A stretch of DNA of 7,980 nucleotides from Thermoplasmata archaeon. GTDB taxonomy: Archaea; Thermoplasmatota; Thermoplasmata; Lutacidiplasmatales; UBA184. The notes beneath the pieces are model-generated. The model ran no database searches, had not been told where the DNA came from, and was given only the letters and a program-made list of their open reading frames with translations. Within the stretch, counting starts at the first letter, position 1; each line of letters starts with the position of its first letter. Where the stretch lies: positions 1 to 7,980 of the forward strand of contig JASHYQ010000089.1 of assembly GCA_030042955.1 (NCBI GenBank), written 5' to 3'. Positions 1 to 4,987 of this stretch are shown piece after piece. The translations under genes and the position numbers were made by a program.

Positions 1-950
1 GGGCCGGTAAGGGTCGCGGCAACGGACTTCGCGATTTGGCCGGCAATGTCGTCCTGAATCACGAAGATGTCGCCAAAAGGTCGGTCGTAGCGCGTCGACC
101 AGATGTGCGCTTCGGACCGCACATCGACCAACTGTACGGCGATTCGGACCCGGTCGCCCGACTTGCGGACGCTCCCCTCGAGCGCGAACCCAACGTCCAA
201 TTCCTGGCCTACCTCACGAATCGACTTCGACTGGCCCTTGTAGCGCTGGACCGACGTCCGGGCGATCACTCGGACCTGAGGGACCTGCGCCGTTCGGGAG
301 ATCAGTTCGTCGGTCAGGCCGTCCGCAAAGAACTCGTCGGCCGGGTCGGTACTGAGATTGGCGAGCGGAAGGACCACGAGGCGGAGGTTCTGCACGCTCT
401 GGGGTGAGGGAGAAGGTAAGGGAGATCGCGACGCTCCGATGGCGACGCGATAGATCTCGACCGGGTTCTCAACGTTCTTGAGGTTCCGTGTGCCGACCTT
501 CTCGATTACAATCGGGAGTTTGTTCCGGACTTGCTCGTAGACCGTTGCCGAGAGGCAGATCCCTCCCGGCTCGGCGAGGGGCTCGATTCGGGACGCGACG
601 TTCACCGCGTCGCCGACCACGTCGCCCTCCTCCTCAACGATATCCCCTACGTGAAGACCTATCCGCAACCGGAGCTGGTTCGTTGAGTCGAACGACGCGT
701 TCCGACGAGCGATCGCACGTTGGATCTCCACCGCGCACCGGACCGACTCGACCGCGCTCGCGAACTCCACCAGGAAACCGTCCCCGAGCGTCTTCACCTC
801 GTGCCCCCCGAAGGAGGCGAAGATCGGACGCAGCAGTGACTGATGCTCGCGGCGCAAGCGCAGCGCTGCCTCCTCGTCCTGCTGGCCCAGCCTCGTGAAC
901 CCGACGAGGTCAGTGAACATGATCGCCGCGAGGCGGCGGGTCGACGACAC
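1..950 (-). CDS. Adenylyl cyclase with TolB-like domain (partial, C-terminus beyond left edge)
   Basis: Class III nucleotide cyclase, predicted to make cAMP from ATP in the cytoplasm. I read 316 codons in the minus frame without a stop, running off the left edge. The GTG start at 950 gives MSSTRRLAAIMFTD, matching the start of the complete paralogue at 4987-6915; an in-frame TAA at 977-975 lies just upstream, so no longer start exists. The cyclase domain covers about residues 5-170: metal-binding Asp14 (FTDLVGFT) and Asp57 (KTLGDG), adenine-specifying Lys53 and Asp110, and transition-state Asn117 and Arg121 (VNVASR). From about residue 190 a TolB-like domain begins (VVLPLANLS, FFADGLTDELIS, EGSVRKSG, QLVD). 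By analogy with the paralogue, a TPR region should follow outside the window. No membrane segment is visible. A TTAA lies about 26 bp upstream of the GTG and could be part of a TATA box of a leaderless transcript (weak). Confidence 0.9.
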   Translation of the reverse strand, partial: MSSTRRLAAIMFTDLVGFTRLGQQDEEAALRLRREHQSLLRPIFASFGGHEVKTLGDGFLVEFASAVESVRCAVEIQRAIARRNASFDSTNQLRLRIGLHVGDIVEEEGDVVGDAVNVASRIEPLAEPGGICLSATVYEQVRNKLPIVIEKVGTRNLKNVENPVEIYRVAIGASRSPLPSPSPQSVQNLRLVVLPLANLSTDPADEFFADGLTDELISRTAQVPQVRVIARTSVQRYKGQSKSIREVGQELDVGFALEGSVRKSGDRVRIAVQLVDVRSEAHIWSTRYDRPFGDIFVIQDDIAGQIAKSVAATLTG

Positions 951-1242
951 GAACCCGAGACGGCCTGCCGGGGGTTAAGGCCGTGGGTAGCTCCCGTTTT
1001 ACCTGCCGCCTGCCGGAGAGAGGCTCGTGGAGCCAACCCGGAGAGTCGGGCGCCCTGACCTTGTGGAAGTGCCATTGCCGCGCGAGGAGCCCTTTCGCAC
1101 AGAGGGTATGGTCCTCGCGGGGTTCGCCGCCTCTCGAACGCTGTGCTCTCCCATTTGCGATGGCGGGCGGGCGTCCGGGAAGGCTGGCATTGGAGGGGCC
1201 TGAACCACGGGTTCAAGTCCAAAGGTCGTCGCTGTGCGAAGT
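951..1242. other. Intergenic stretch carrying repeat copy 1
   Basis: About 290 bp between the GTG of the left cyclase and the stop of the serine hydrolase. Open frames here have no recognisable family and low-complexity Arg/Pro/Ser-rich composition typical of antisense frames in GC-rich DNA. The supported contents are the repeat at 1183-1220 and a possible weak promoter close to 976. I see no RNA gene. Confidence 0.6.
1183..1220 (-). repeat. tRNA-Thr-derived 38-bp palindromic repeat, copy 1
   Basis: The most diverged of four intergenic copies. Read on the plus strand it has a tRNA-Thr 3'-end-like part (17 of 23 positions match 7030-7052) followed by the invariant arm GGGTTCAAGTCC at 1209-1220. 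The inverted repeat pairs 1196-1205 with 1211-1220 around a 5-nt loop. It lies just beyond the 3' end of the serine hydrolase gene and about 230 bp upstream of the left cyclase start, so it marks a segment boundary. The strand given is that of the tRNA it resembles. Confidence 0.75.
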
Positions 1243-2280
1243 TTAGGTGATTATTCCCGGAATAATGAAGTCGGTCAACAGTCGATCGGTGGCCTCGTGC
1301 ATTCCGGGAGAGTTGTAGTTCTCCGCGGTCACCACGACGACCGAGTCAAGCTCGGGGAAGACGGCGACCTTGTTACCTCCGTTCCCTTGCATGAGGTACG
1401 ACGAAAGCCTCTGCGAACCAACCGCGAATCGTCGTAGCCACCATAGGTAGCCATATTCCGTCTCCTCATCGACCCGGACATGCGGTTGGGTCGATCGAAG
1501 CACCCAATTCTCGGACAGGACGCGCTGCCCGTTCCAGACACCGTGGTTGAGATAGAGCTGCCCCAGCTTCAGGAGGTCCGGGCTCGACAGGGCAAGACCA
1601 CCCCCCGTGAAGGCAATCCCAAGTGGATTGAACTGCCAAGCCACGGACCGTATGCGGAGTGGCTCGAACAACGCCTGCTGAGCGAACGCCTCCACGCTGA
1701 AACCTGTCGCCCGAACCAGGACCCCCGCCAGCAATCCGACGCCGGCGGTGCAGTAGCTGAAGCTCCTTCCGTAAGGACTGTCGTTCGGCTTGGCCATCCA
1801 CGAAGGAAACCCTCGTACCGGAAGGTCGAGGGCGAACTTCATCCAATCTTCCACGAGATACATTCGTTCCTCATTGCCCCGGGAAAACCGATTGGAGTCG
1901 TCGCACTCGAGAATCGAACTCATCGCGAGAAGGTCCTCTATCGACATGCTCTCCTTTCGAGAGTCGGGGTTCTGGATGGGCTGTTTGTCCGAGAGGTAGG
2001 GGAGCACGCGCGCTTCGACCCCGGGGATCATTCCACGGTCTATGGCCAGTCCAATCAGGATACCGGCAACCGTCTTGGTCGCGGACCGGGTGTTGCGGAG
2101 CCCGCTGGGTCCGAGAGCGTCAAAGTACCTCTCGTAGGCGAGGTGTCCCCCCTTCGCTATCAGAACACTGGTGGTCTTAGGGTATGAGCCGGCACGGATG
2201 GCCTCCTCCATCGCACGAAGGTGTTGCGAAGAAAGTCCGGTCGGATCGAGCCGCGACCATCCGTCTTCGGAACGGTTCAT
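1243..2280 (-). CDS. Beta-lactamase-fold serine hydrolase (CubicO / class C-like)
   Basis: Member of the beta-lactamase-related serine hydrolase family (Pfam Beta-lactamase; CubicO-type peptidases/esterases), acting on an amide or ester substrate I cannot identify. I chose the ATG at 2280 (345 residues, starting MNRSEDG). A GTG at 2328 would add 16 residues encoded mostly by repeat copy 2 and its flank, so I consider it spurious. The nucleophile motif SxxK is Ser66-Ala-Thr-Lys69. The second motif is Tyr176-Cys-Thr178, where YxN is usual. The third region has QGNGGN near residues 298-303 instead of a clear KTG/HTG. A YGYLWW segment near 277-282 is typical of this family. I see no signal peptide, so it is probably cytoplasmic. 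It is the only gene between repeat copies 1 and 2. Assignment to the fold is firm; true beta-lactamase activity is unlikely. Confidence 0.88.
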   Translation of the reverse strand: MNRSEDGWSRLDPTGLSSQHLRAMEEAIRAGSYPKTTSVLIAKGGHLAYERYFDALGPSGLRNTRSATKTVAGILIGLAIDRGMIPGVEARVLPYLSDKQPIQNPDSRKESMSIEDLLAMSSILECDDSNRFSRGNEERMYLVEDWMKFALDLPVRGFPSWMAKPNDSPYGRSFSYCTAGVGLLAGVLVRATGFSVEAFAQQALFEPLRIRSVAWQFNPLGIAFTGGGLALSSPDLLKLGQLYLNHGVWNGQRVLSENWVLRSTQPHVRVDEETEYGYLWWLRRFAVGSQRLSSYLMQGNGGNKVAVFPELDSVVVVTAENYNSPGMHEATDRLLTDFIIPGIIT

Positions 2281-2315
2281 GTTCGACGCCACGCGCGCGG
2301 CAGCTCCAAGCGGTA

Positions 2316-2358
2316 GAAAAGCAGCCACTGGAGGGACCTAGACTAAGGGTTCAAGTCC
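2316..2358 (-). repeat. tRNA-Thr-derived palindromic repeat, copy 2
   Basis: The 38-bp core is 2321-2358, preceded by GAAAA that corresponds to the T-tract after the tRNA-Thr gene. 19 of 23 positions match the tRNA-Thr 3' end at 7030-7052, including GCAGCCACTGGAGGGA without mismatch. The invariant arm GGGTTCAAGTCC is at 2347-2358. The left half of the palindrome carries two extra changes (CTAGAC for CTGAAC), so the stem is weaker than in copy 4. It lies about 40 bp upstream of the serine hydrolase ATG and marks the boundary with the NIPSNAP/ABM segment. Confidence 0.88.
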
Positions 2359-2375
2359 CATAGACGGCCAGCGTT

Positions 2376-2399
2376 CCCTTCGTTACTTGCCCCGAAGGG
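2376..2399. other. Small inverted repeat beside repeat copy 2
   Basis: CCCTTCG at 2376-2382 and CGAAGGG at 2393-2399 form a perfect 7-bp stem with a 10-nt loop. It lies in the 150-bp gap between copy 2 and the NIPSNAP-like gene. It could be a regulatory or recombination-related hairpin, but stems of this size arise by chance in GC-rich DNA. Confidence 0.35.
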
Positions 2400-2510
2400 C
2401 ATTGCCGGCTTGAACTCAGCGTGAGAACGCGTTCCTTGCGGAACACAAGTTCCCAGTATTGGAACGGCCTCCCGGGGTCTAGTCGCGGGAATCTCCGGGA
2501 CCATCCTAGC

Positions 2511-2810
2511 ATGGTCGTACAAGTTCGGATCTACAAGATTCACGCCGGACGGATGGACGAGTGGCTTGCCGGATGGGGAAAATCGATCGTCCCTCTTCGC
2601 CGGAAGTTCGGGTTCGATGTGGTCGGAGCGTGGGTGGACCGAGCGTCAGACCGGTTCGTGTGGGTTCTAAGCCTCCCCGCCTCCGAGGACTGGGACTCGT
2701 GCGATAGGGCCTACTACGCATCGGAGGAGCGGCGTGCTCTCCGTCCGGATCCCGCGGACTGCGTTGCCGAGGCGGAGACGATTCTCGGCGATGCGATAAC
2801 ACTACCGTAG
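2511..2810 (+). CDS. NIPSNAP family small protein
   Basis: A 99-residue protein from the ATG at 2511 (starts MVVQVRIYKIHAGRMDEW). An in-frame ATG at 2421 would add 30 residues that look noncoding, so the internal start is preferred because the domain begins exactly there. The pattern matches the NIPSNAP/ferredoxin-like dimeric alpha-beta fold: strand VRIYKI, a pGrmdeWL helix, GFDVVGAWVD, then RFVWVLSLPA and an acidic/aromatic helix (SEDWDSCDRAYYASEERRAL). The biochemical role of bacterial and archaeal NIPSNAPs is poorly defined and no catalytic residues can be named. It is followed 154 bp later by another small protein of similar predicted fold in the same direction, and the two lie alone between repeat copies 2 and 3. 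No strong Shine-Dalgarno sequence is visible. Confidence 0.8.
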   Translation: MVVQVRIYKIHAGRMDEWLAGWGKSIVPLRRKFGFDVVGAWVDRASDRFVWVLSLPASEDWDSCDRAYYASEERRALRPDPADCVAEAETILGDAITLP

Positions 2811-2923
2811 GGGGCCGGGGGGCGAAGGGATGGATTCCTCCCACTGAGCAAGTCGGGTGGTTTGAGGAGCCTGGGGTTTGCAGCCTGCTAGCGACATCAC
2901 CCCTCGAGTTTCAGCGCCTTGAA

Positions 2924-2930
2924 CCTTTAT
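2924..2930 (+). promoter_or_regulatory. Possible TATA box for the ABM-like gene
   Basis: CTTTATG sits about 35-40 bp upstream of the ATG at 2965, in otherwise GC-rich DNA. That distance allows a start of transcription about 10 bp before the gene, with GGGAG near 2953 as a weak ribosome-binding site. Assigned by position and composition only. Confidence 0.4.
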
Positions 2931-2964
2931 GCGCCCGACCCGCTGCGGCGACGGGAGCTTCGGG

Positions 2965-3246
2965 ATGTTCGGCGGTATGGCATTGAGTACGGCCAAGGAG
3001 GGAAGTGAAGAGGCGCTCGCTCAAGCGGCTCTCGAGCACGCCGAGGCATTGCGCCGGCAGCCGGGCTGTGTGGGCGCCTGGGTCCTCCGCGAGCGAGCCA
3101 CGAGAGCCCAGGTCTCGTTGTCAATCTTCGCCACTGAGGAAGCGTTCAACGAGGCGGCTAAGGCAACTAGGTCCGTGATCGCGGGGCACCACCCCGAGCG
3201 TCTGGTCGAAGGCGCGTTCAGTTTTCGCGTCTTCGACGTGGATTGA
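2965..3246 (+). CDS. ABM-like (antibiotic biosynthesis monooxygenase superfamily) small protein
   Basis: A 93-residue protein from the ATG at 2965 (MFGGMALSTAKEGSEEAL). An ATG at 2929 overlaps the likely TATA box, so the later start is preferred. It resembles the dimeric alpha/beta-barrel ABM superfamily: an amphipathic helix with EEALAQAALEHAEALRRQ, the typical QPGCVGAWVLRE turn and strand, a strand with VSLSIFATEEAF, then a second helix and a short terminal strand (FSFRVFDVD). Members include quinone-forming monooxygenases, haem-degrading enzymes and many proteins of unknown role; no specific activity can be assigned. It shares its segment with the NIPSNAP-like gene, in the same direction, suggesting co-inheritance. 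Confidence 0.7.
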   Translation: MFGGMALSTAKEGSEEALAQAALEHAEALRRQPGCVGAWVLRERATRAQVSLSIFATEEAFNEAAKATRSVIAGHHPERLVEGAFSFRVFDVD

Positions 3247-3639
3247 TTGAAACCGACGCCTTGATCTCGTGGACACGTGATCGACGCGGGACGGACCCTT
3301 TCGAACGCAGGGGGTGTTCCCGCCCGAGCCTAGTTCCTTTAGCAGTACCCTCCGACTTCAACGATCACGGTTCTGAATCGAGGGAAGAGCAACCACTGGA
3401 GGGCAGTGAACTAAGGGTTCAAGTCCTCCGAGCCGCGAGCATCTCCGTCGAACCCCACTCCGATGCGCCATGCGTCCCCAACCCCCGAGCGGCCCACCCG
3501 GTTGTGCTCCGGGCTTCCGCCGTCCGGGAGGAGGGCTCCGCCCGAGAACCTGAGGGCGCCTCCCGGGATTTCCCGACGCTCCGAGTGCGAGACGCGTCGG
3601 CGAGTTAATCAGATATGTCGAACCCTCATTCTAACCCAT
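3247..3639. other. Intergenic stretch with repeat copy 3 and a hairpin
   Basis: About 390 bp between the ABM-like gene and the alpha/beta hydrolase. It holds repeat copy 3 (3389-3426) and an 8-bp inverted repeat, CCGGGAGG at 3524-3531 with CCTCCCGG at 3559-3566. A smaller GGGC/GCCC stem (3533-3543) lies inside the loop. A frame open from 3463 runs into the hydrolase, but its 59 extra residues are Arg/Pro/Ser-rich and unlike any hydrolase N-terminus. TTAATC at 3604-3609, 31-36 bp before the GTG, may be a weak TATA-like element. No RNA gene is seen. Confidence 0.55.
3375..3426 (-). repeat. tRNA-Thr-derived palindromic repeat, copy 3
   Basis: The 38-bp core is 3389-3426. 19 of 23 positions match the tRNA-Thr 3' end, with CCACTGGAGGG intact, and the invariant arm GGGTTCAAGTCC is at 3415-3426. 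The flank at 3375-3388 (AATCGAGGGAAGA) resembles the flank of copy 4 (AATCGCGGAAGA), so similarity extends beyond the tRNA-like part. The palindrome is GGAGG...TGAAC / GTTCA...CCTCC with internal mismatches. It lies between the ABM-like gene and the alpha/beta hydrolase, both on the plus strand, so it is not tied to one gene orientation. Confidence 0.87.
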
Positions 3640-4533
3640 GTGAGTATCGGATTCCGAGAGGGATTCGTCCGAGTCCTAGGCCATCGTCTCTATTGGAAGT
3701 CCATCGGGGAAAGCGAGCAGGGCACGATCCTGTGCTTGCATGGGGGACCGGGAGGCAACCACTGGTTTACAATGCCGATGGCCGACATGGCGACCCTCGG
3801 TTTTCGAGTCGTCATGTACGATCAGTTCGGGTGCGGCCGGTCCGACCGGCCGCGGTCCTTCGAAGGATACTCAATCGAATCCGCCGCCAGAGAGGTGGCC
3901 GCCGTTCGTCGGGCGCTCCGACTCGGCCGATGTCACCTGTGGGGGTCGAGCTATGGCGGGGCCCTTGCTCTCCAAGCCGTGCTCCAATCTCCCAGGAGCT
4001 TTCGGACTCTGATCGTCTCTAGCGGCTATGCGTGCACGCACCAAGCCGAAGCCGAGATGGCGCGCCTTGTCCGGAGTCTGCCGCGTCGAGATCGGATTGC
4101 GATAGAGTCAGCAGAGAAACGAGGTCGCCTGAATACGACGGCCTATCGTGCTGCCGTCACCAAGTTCTATCGCCTCCACGGGAACGGCCTTCCCGTGCGT
4201 CCCTATGAGGTGGCCCTCGGATTTCAAGGTCAGAACCGGGAGCTTCAAGCGGCACTCTTCGGCCCGGGCGAAGGCATCCTGGCGCAATCCACCGGAACCA
4301 TGACGGACTGGGATGTTCGTGACCAGCTCGGACGAATCCGAGCCCCGACCTTGGTCATTGTTGGTCGGCACGACTTCCTCACCCCATCTTGTGCCCGGAC
4401 AATTCACCACGGGATTCCGGGGTCGAAGTTCGTGGTCTTCGAAAACGCGGGCCATGAACCAGCCTTCAAGGAGCGGGGCAGGTTCATGCAGGTCGTCCGG
4501 GATTTCCTGTCCCAAGCGGCGAACTCCTCGTAA
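3640..4533 (+). CDS. Alpha/beta hydrolase, proline iminopeptidase-like (S33 family)
   Basis: A 297-residue cytoplasmic hydrolase, close to the usual length of about 290-310 for prolyl aminopeptidases. The GTG at 3640 is preferred over an upstream in-frame ATG at 3463, whose extra 59 residues look noncoding. Motifs in order: oxyanion-hole HGGPGG at residues 34-39; YDQFGCGRSD at 60-69, typical of S33 enzymes; nucleophile elbow Gly102-Ser-Ser104-Tyr-Gly106; a helical cap from about 120 to 225; acid Asp245 (VGRHDFLTP); and catalytic His272 (NAGHEPAF). The triad Ser104-Asp245-His272 is therefore complete. The family removes N-terminal proline or hydrolyses related amides and esters; the substrate is not certain. 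It is alone between repeat copies 3 and 4. Confidence 0.92.
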   Translation: MSIGFREGFVRVLGHRLYWKSIGESEQGTILCLHGGPGGNHWFTMPMADMATLGFRVVMYDQFGCGRSDRPRSFEGYSIESAAREVAAVRRALRLGRCHLWGSSYGGALALQAVLQSPRSFRTLIVSSGYACTHQAEAEMARLVRSLPRRDRIAIESAEKRGRLNTTAYRAAVTKFYRLHGNGLPVRPYEVALGFQGQNRELQAALFGPGEGILAQSTGTMTDWDVRDQLGRIRAPTLVIVGRHDFLTPSCARTIHHGIPGSKFVVFENAGHEPAFKERGRFMQVVRDFLSQAANSS

Positions 4534-4701
4534 CCGGGCGGCACGCCGAACGCAGGCCGGGCCACGATAAGGCACATGGATCGGTAGATGCCCAGACCTC
4601 GCGAGTGAACGATCGCTCAGACGGACCTTTGTGAACGAACGATGGTGCTCCCGCCGAGGGCGCCGCTTCGGACTGCTCGCACTTCTCTGCAACTCGTTCC
4701 C

Positions 4702-4760
4702 GGTGGCAAATCGCGGAAGAAAGCAGCCACTGGAGGGACCTGAACTAGGGGTTCAAGTCC
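4702..4760 (-). repeat. tRNA-Thr-derived palindromic repeat, copy 4 (best conserved)
   Basis: The 38-bp core is 4723-4760. 21 of 23 positions match the tRNA-Thr 3' end at 7030-7052. The flank at 4702-4722 (GGTGGCAAATCGCGGAAGAAA) also resembles the sequence just past the tRNA (GGCAAATGACGGAAAA, 7014-7029), so about 15-20 bp beyond the tRNA gene are shared. The invariant arm GGGTTCAAGTCC is at 4749-4760. The palindrome GGACCTGAAC (4737-4746) / GTTCAAGTCC (4751-4760) has one mismatch, a C-A pair on the plus strand that becomes a G-T(U) wobble on the minus strand, so the minus strand folds better. It separates the alpha/beta hydrolase segment from the large cyclase segment. Confidence 0.92.
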
Positions 4761-4825
4761 TCCAACACGGAAGGAGCCTCATGGTCCATCGGTGGCCCCT
4801 GCAAACAGGGTCCATCTCGCATGGA

Positions 4826-4872
4826 GGGACCAGCCGCACGGGTTCCTCCTCCGTTTCCTGCGGCTCGGTCCC
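4826..4872. other. 13-bp inverted repeat (hairpin)
   Basis: GGGACCAGCCGCA at 4826-4838 matches the reverse complement of 4859-4872 over all 13 bp, with one unpaired C at 4866. The loop is 20 nt. It lies between convergent genes, 115 bp past the cyclase stop. It may limit read-through from either side or be a remnant of a mobile-element end. The role is inferred only from structure and position. Confidence 0.5.
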
Positions 4873-4962
4873 CCTTCGCAGTTCGTTCACCCCGTTGGAA
4901 TGGCCAGCACTCCGCCTCCCGTAGCTACGTTCGGACCTAAGGAGACACCACGCTGAGGACGC

Positions 4963-4987
4963 GAAGATCTCGTTCCAGGAGATCTTC
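4963..4987 (-). terminator. Hairpin at the cyclase stop codon, possible terminator
   Basis: GAAGATCTC (4963-4971) and GAGATCTTC (4979-4987) form a perfect 9-bp stem with a 7-nt loop. The stem begins at the first base pair of the cyclase TAG stop (4989-4987). A hairpin here could end or protect the minus-strand transcript. There is no T-tract after it, so it is not a classic archaeal or intrinsic terminator. Confidence 0.45.

Larger units (their letters stand above)
4534..4986. other. Intergenic stretch between convergent genes
   Basis: About 450 bp between the stops of the plus-strand hydrolase and the minus-strand cyclase. It holds repeat copy 4 (4723-4760) and two hairpins (4826-4872 and 4963-4987). 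Open frames here give low-complexity peptides without family resemblance. 4534-4700 shows nothing I can name. Confidence 0.6.

Noticed and set aside
36..407. Plus-strand open frame over the left edge
   Set aside because: It is antisense to the left cyclase, whose minus-strand frame matches family motifs throughout.
1250..1266. Perfect 8-bp palindrome ATTATTCC-C-GGAATAAT
   Set aside because: It lies inside the last codons of the serine hydrolase (Ile-Ile-Pro-Gly-Ile-Ile) and is explained by the symmetric peptide and codon use. A role as terminator cannot be excluded but is not supported.
2828..2880. Possible decayed tRNA D arm on the minus strand (TTGCTCAGTGGGAGG)
   Set aside because: No anticodon stem, T arm or acceptor stem can be paired with it, so the resemblance is probably chance.
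3463..3639. N-terminal extension of the alpha/beta hydrolase from the ATG at 3463
   Set aside because: The 59 added residues are low-complexity Arg/Pro/Ser-rich and unlike the family. The fold begins just after the GTG at 3640, which gives the normal length.
1183..4760. CRISPR array interpretation of the direct repeats
   Set aside because: Spacing is over 1 kb with genes between copies, there are only four copies, and the repeat derives from a tRNA.
1183..4760. Canonical integron attC sites
   Set aside because: The core GTTRRRY/RYYYAAC pair is not present, no IntI is encoded, and genes occur in both orientations. Only the general logic of cassettes separated by foldable sites is similar.
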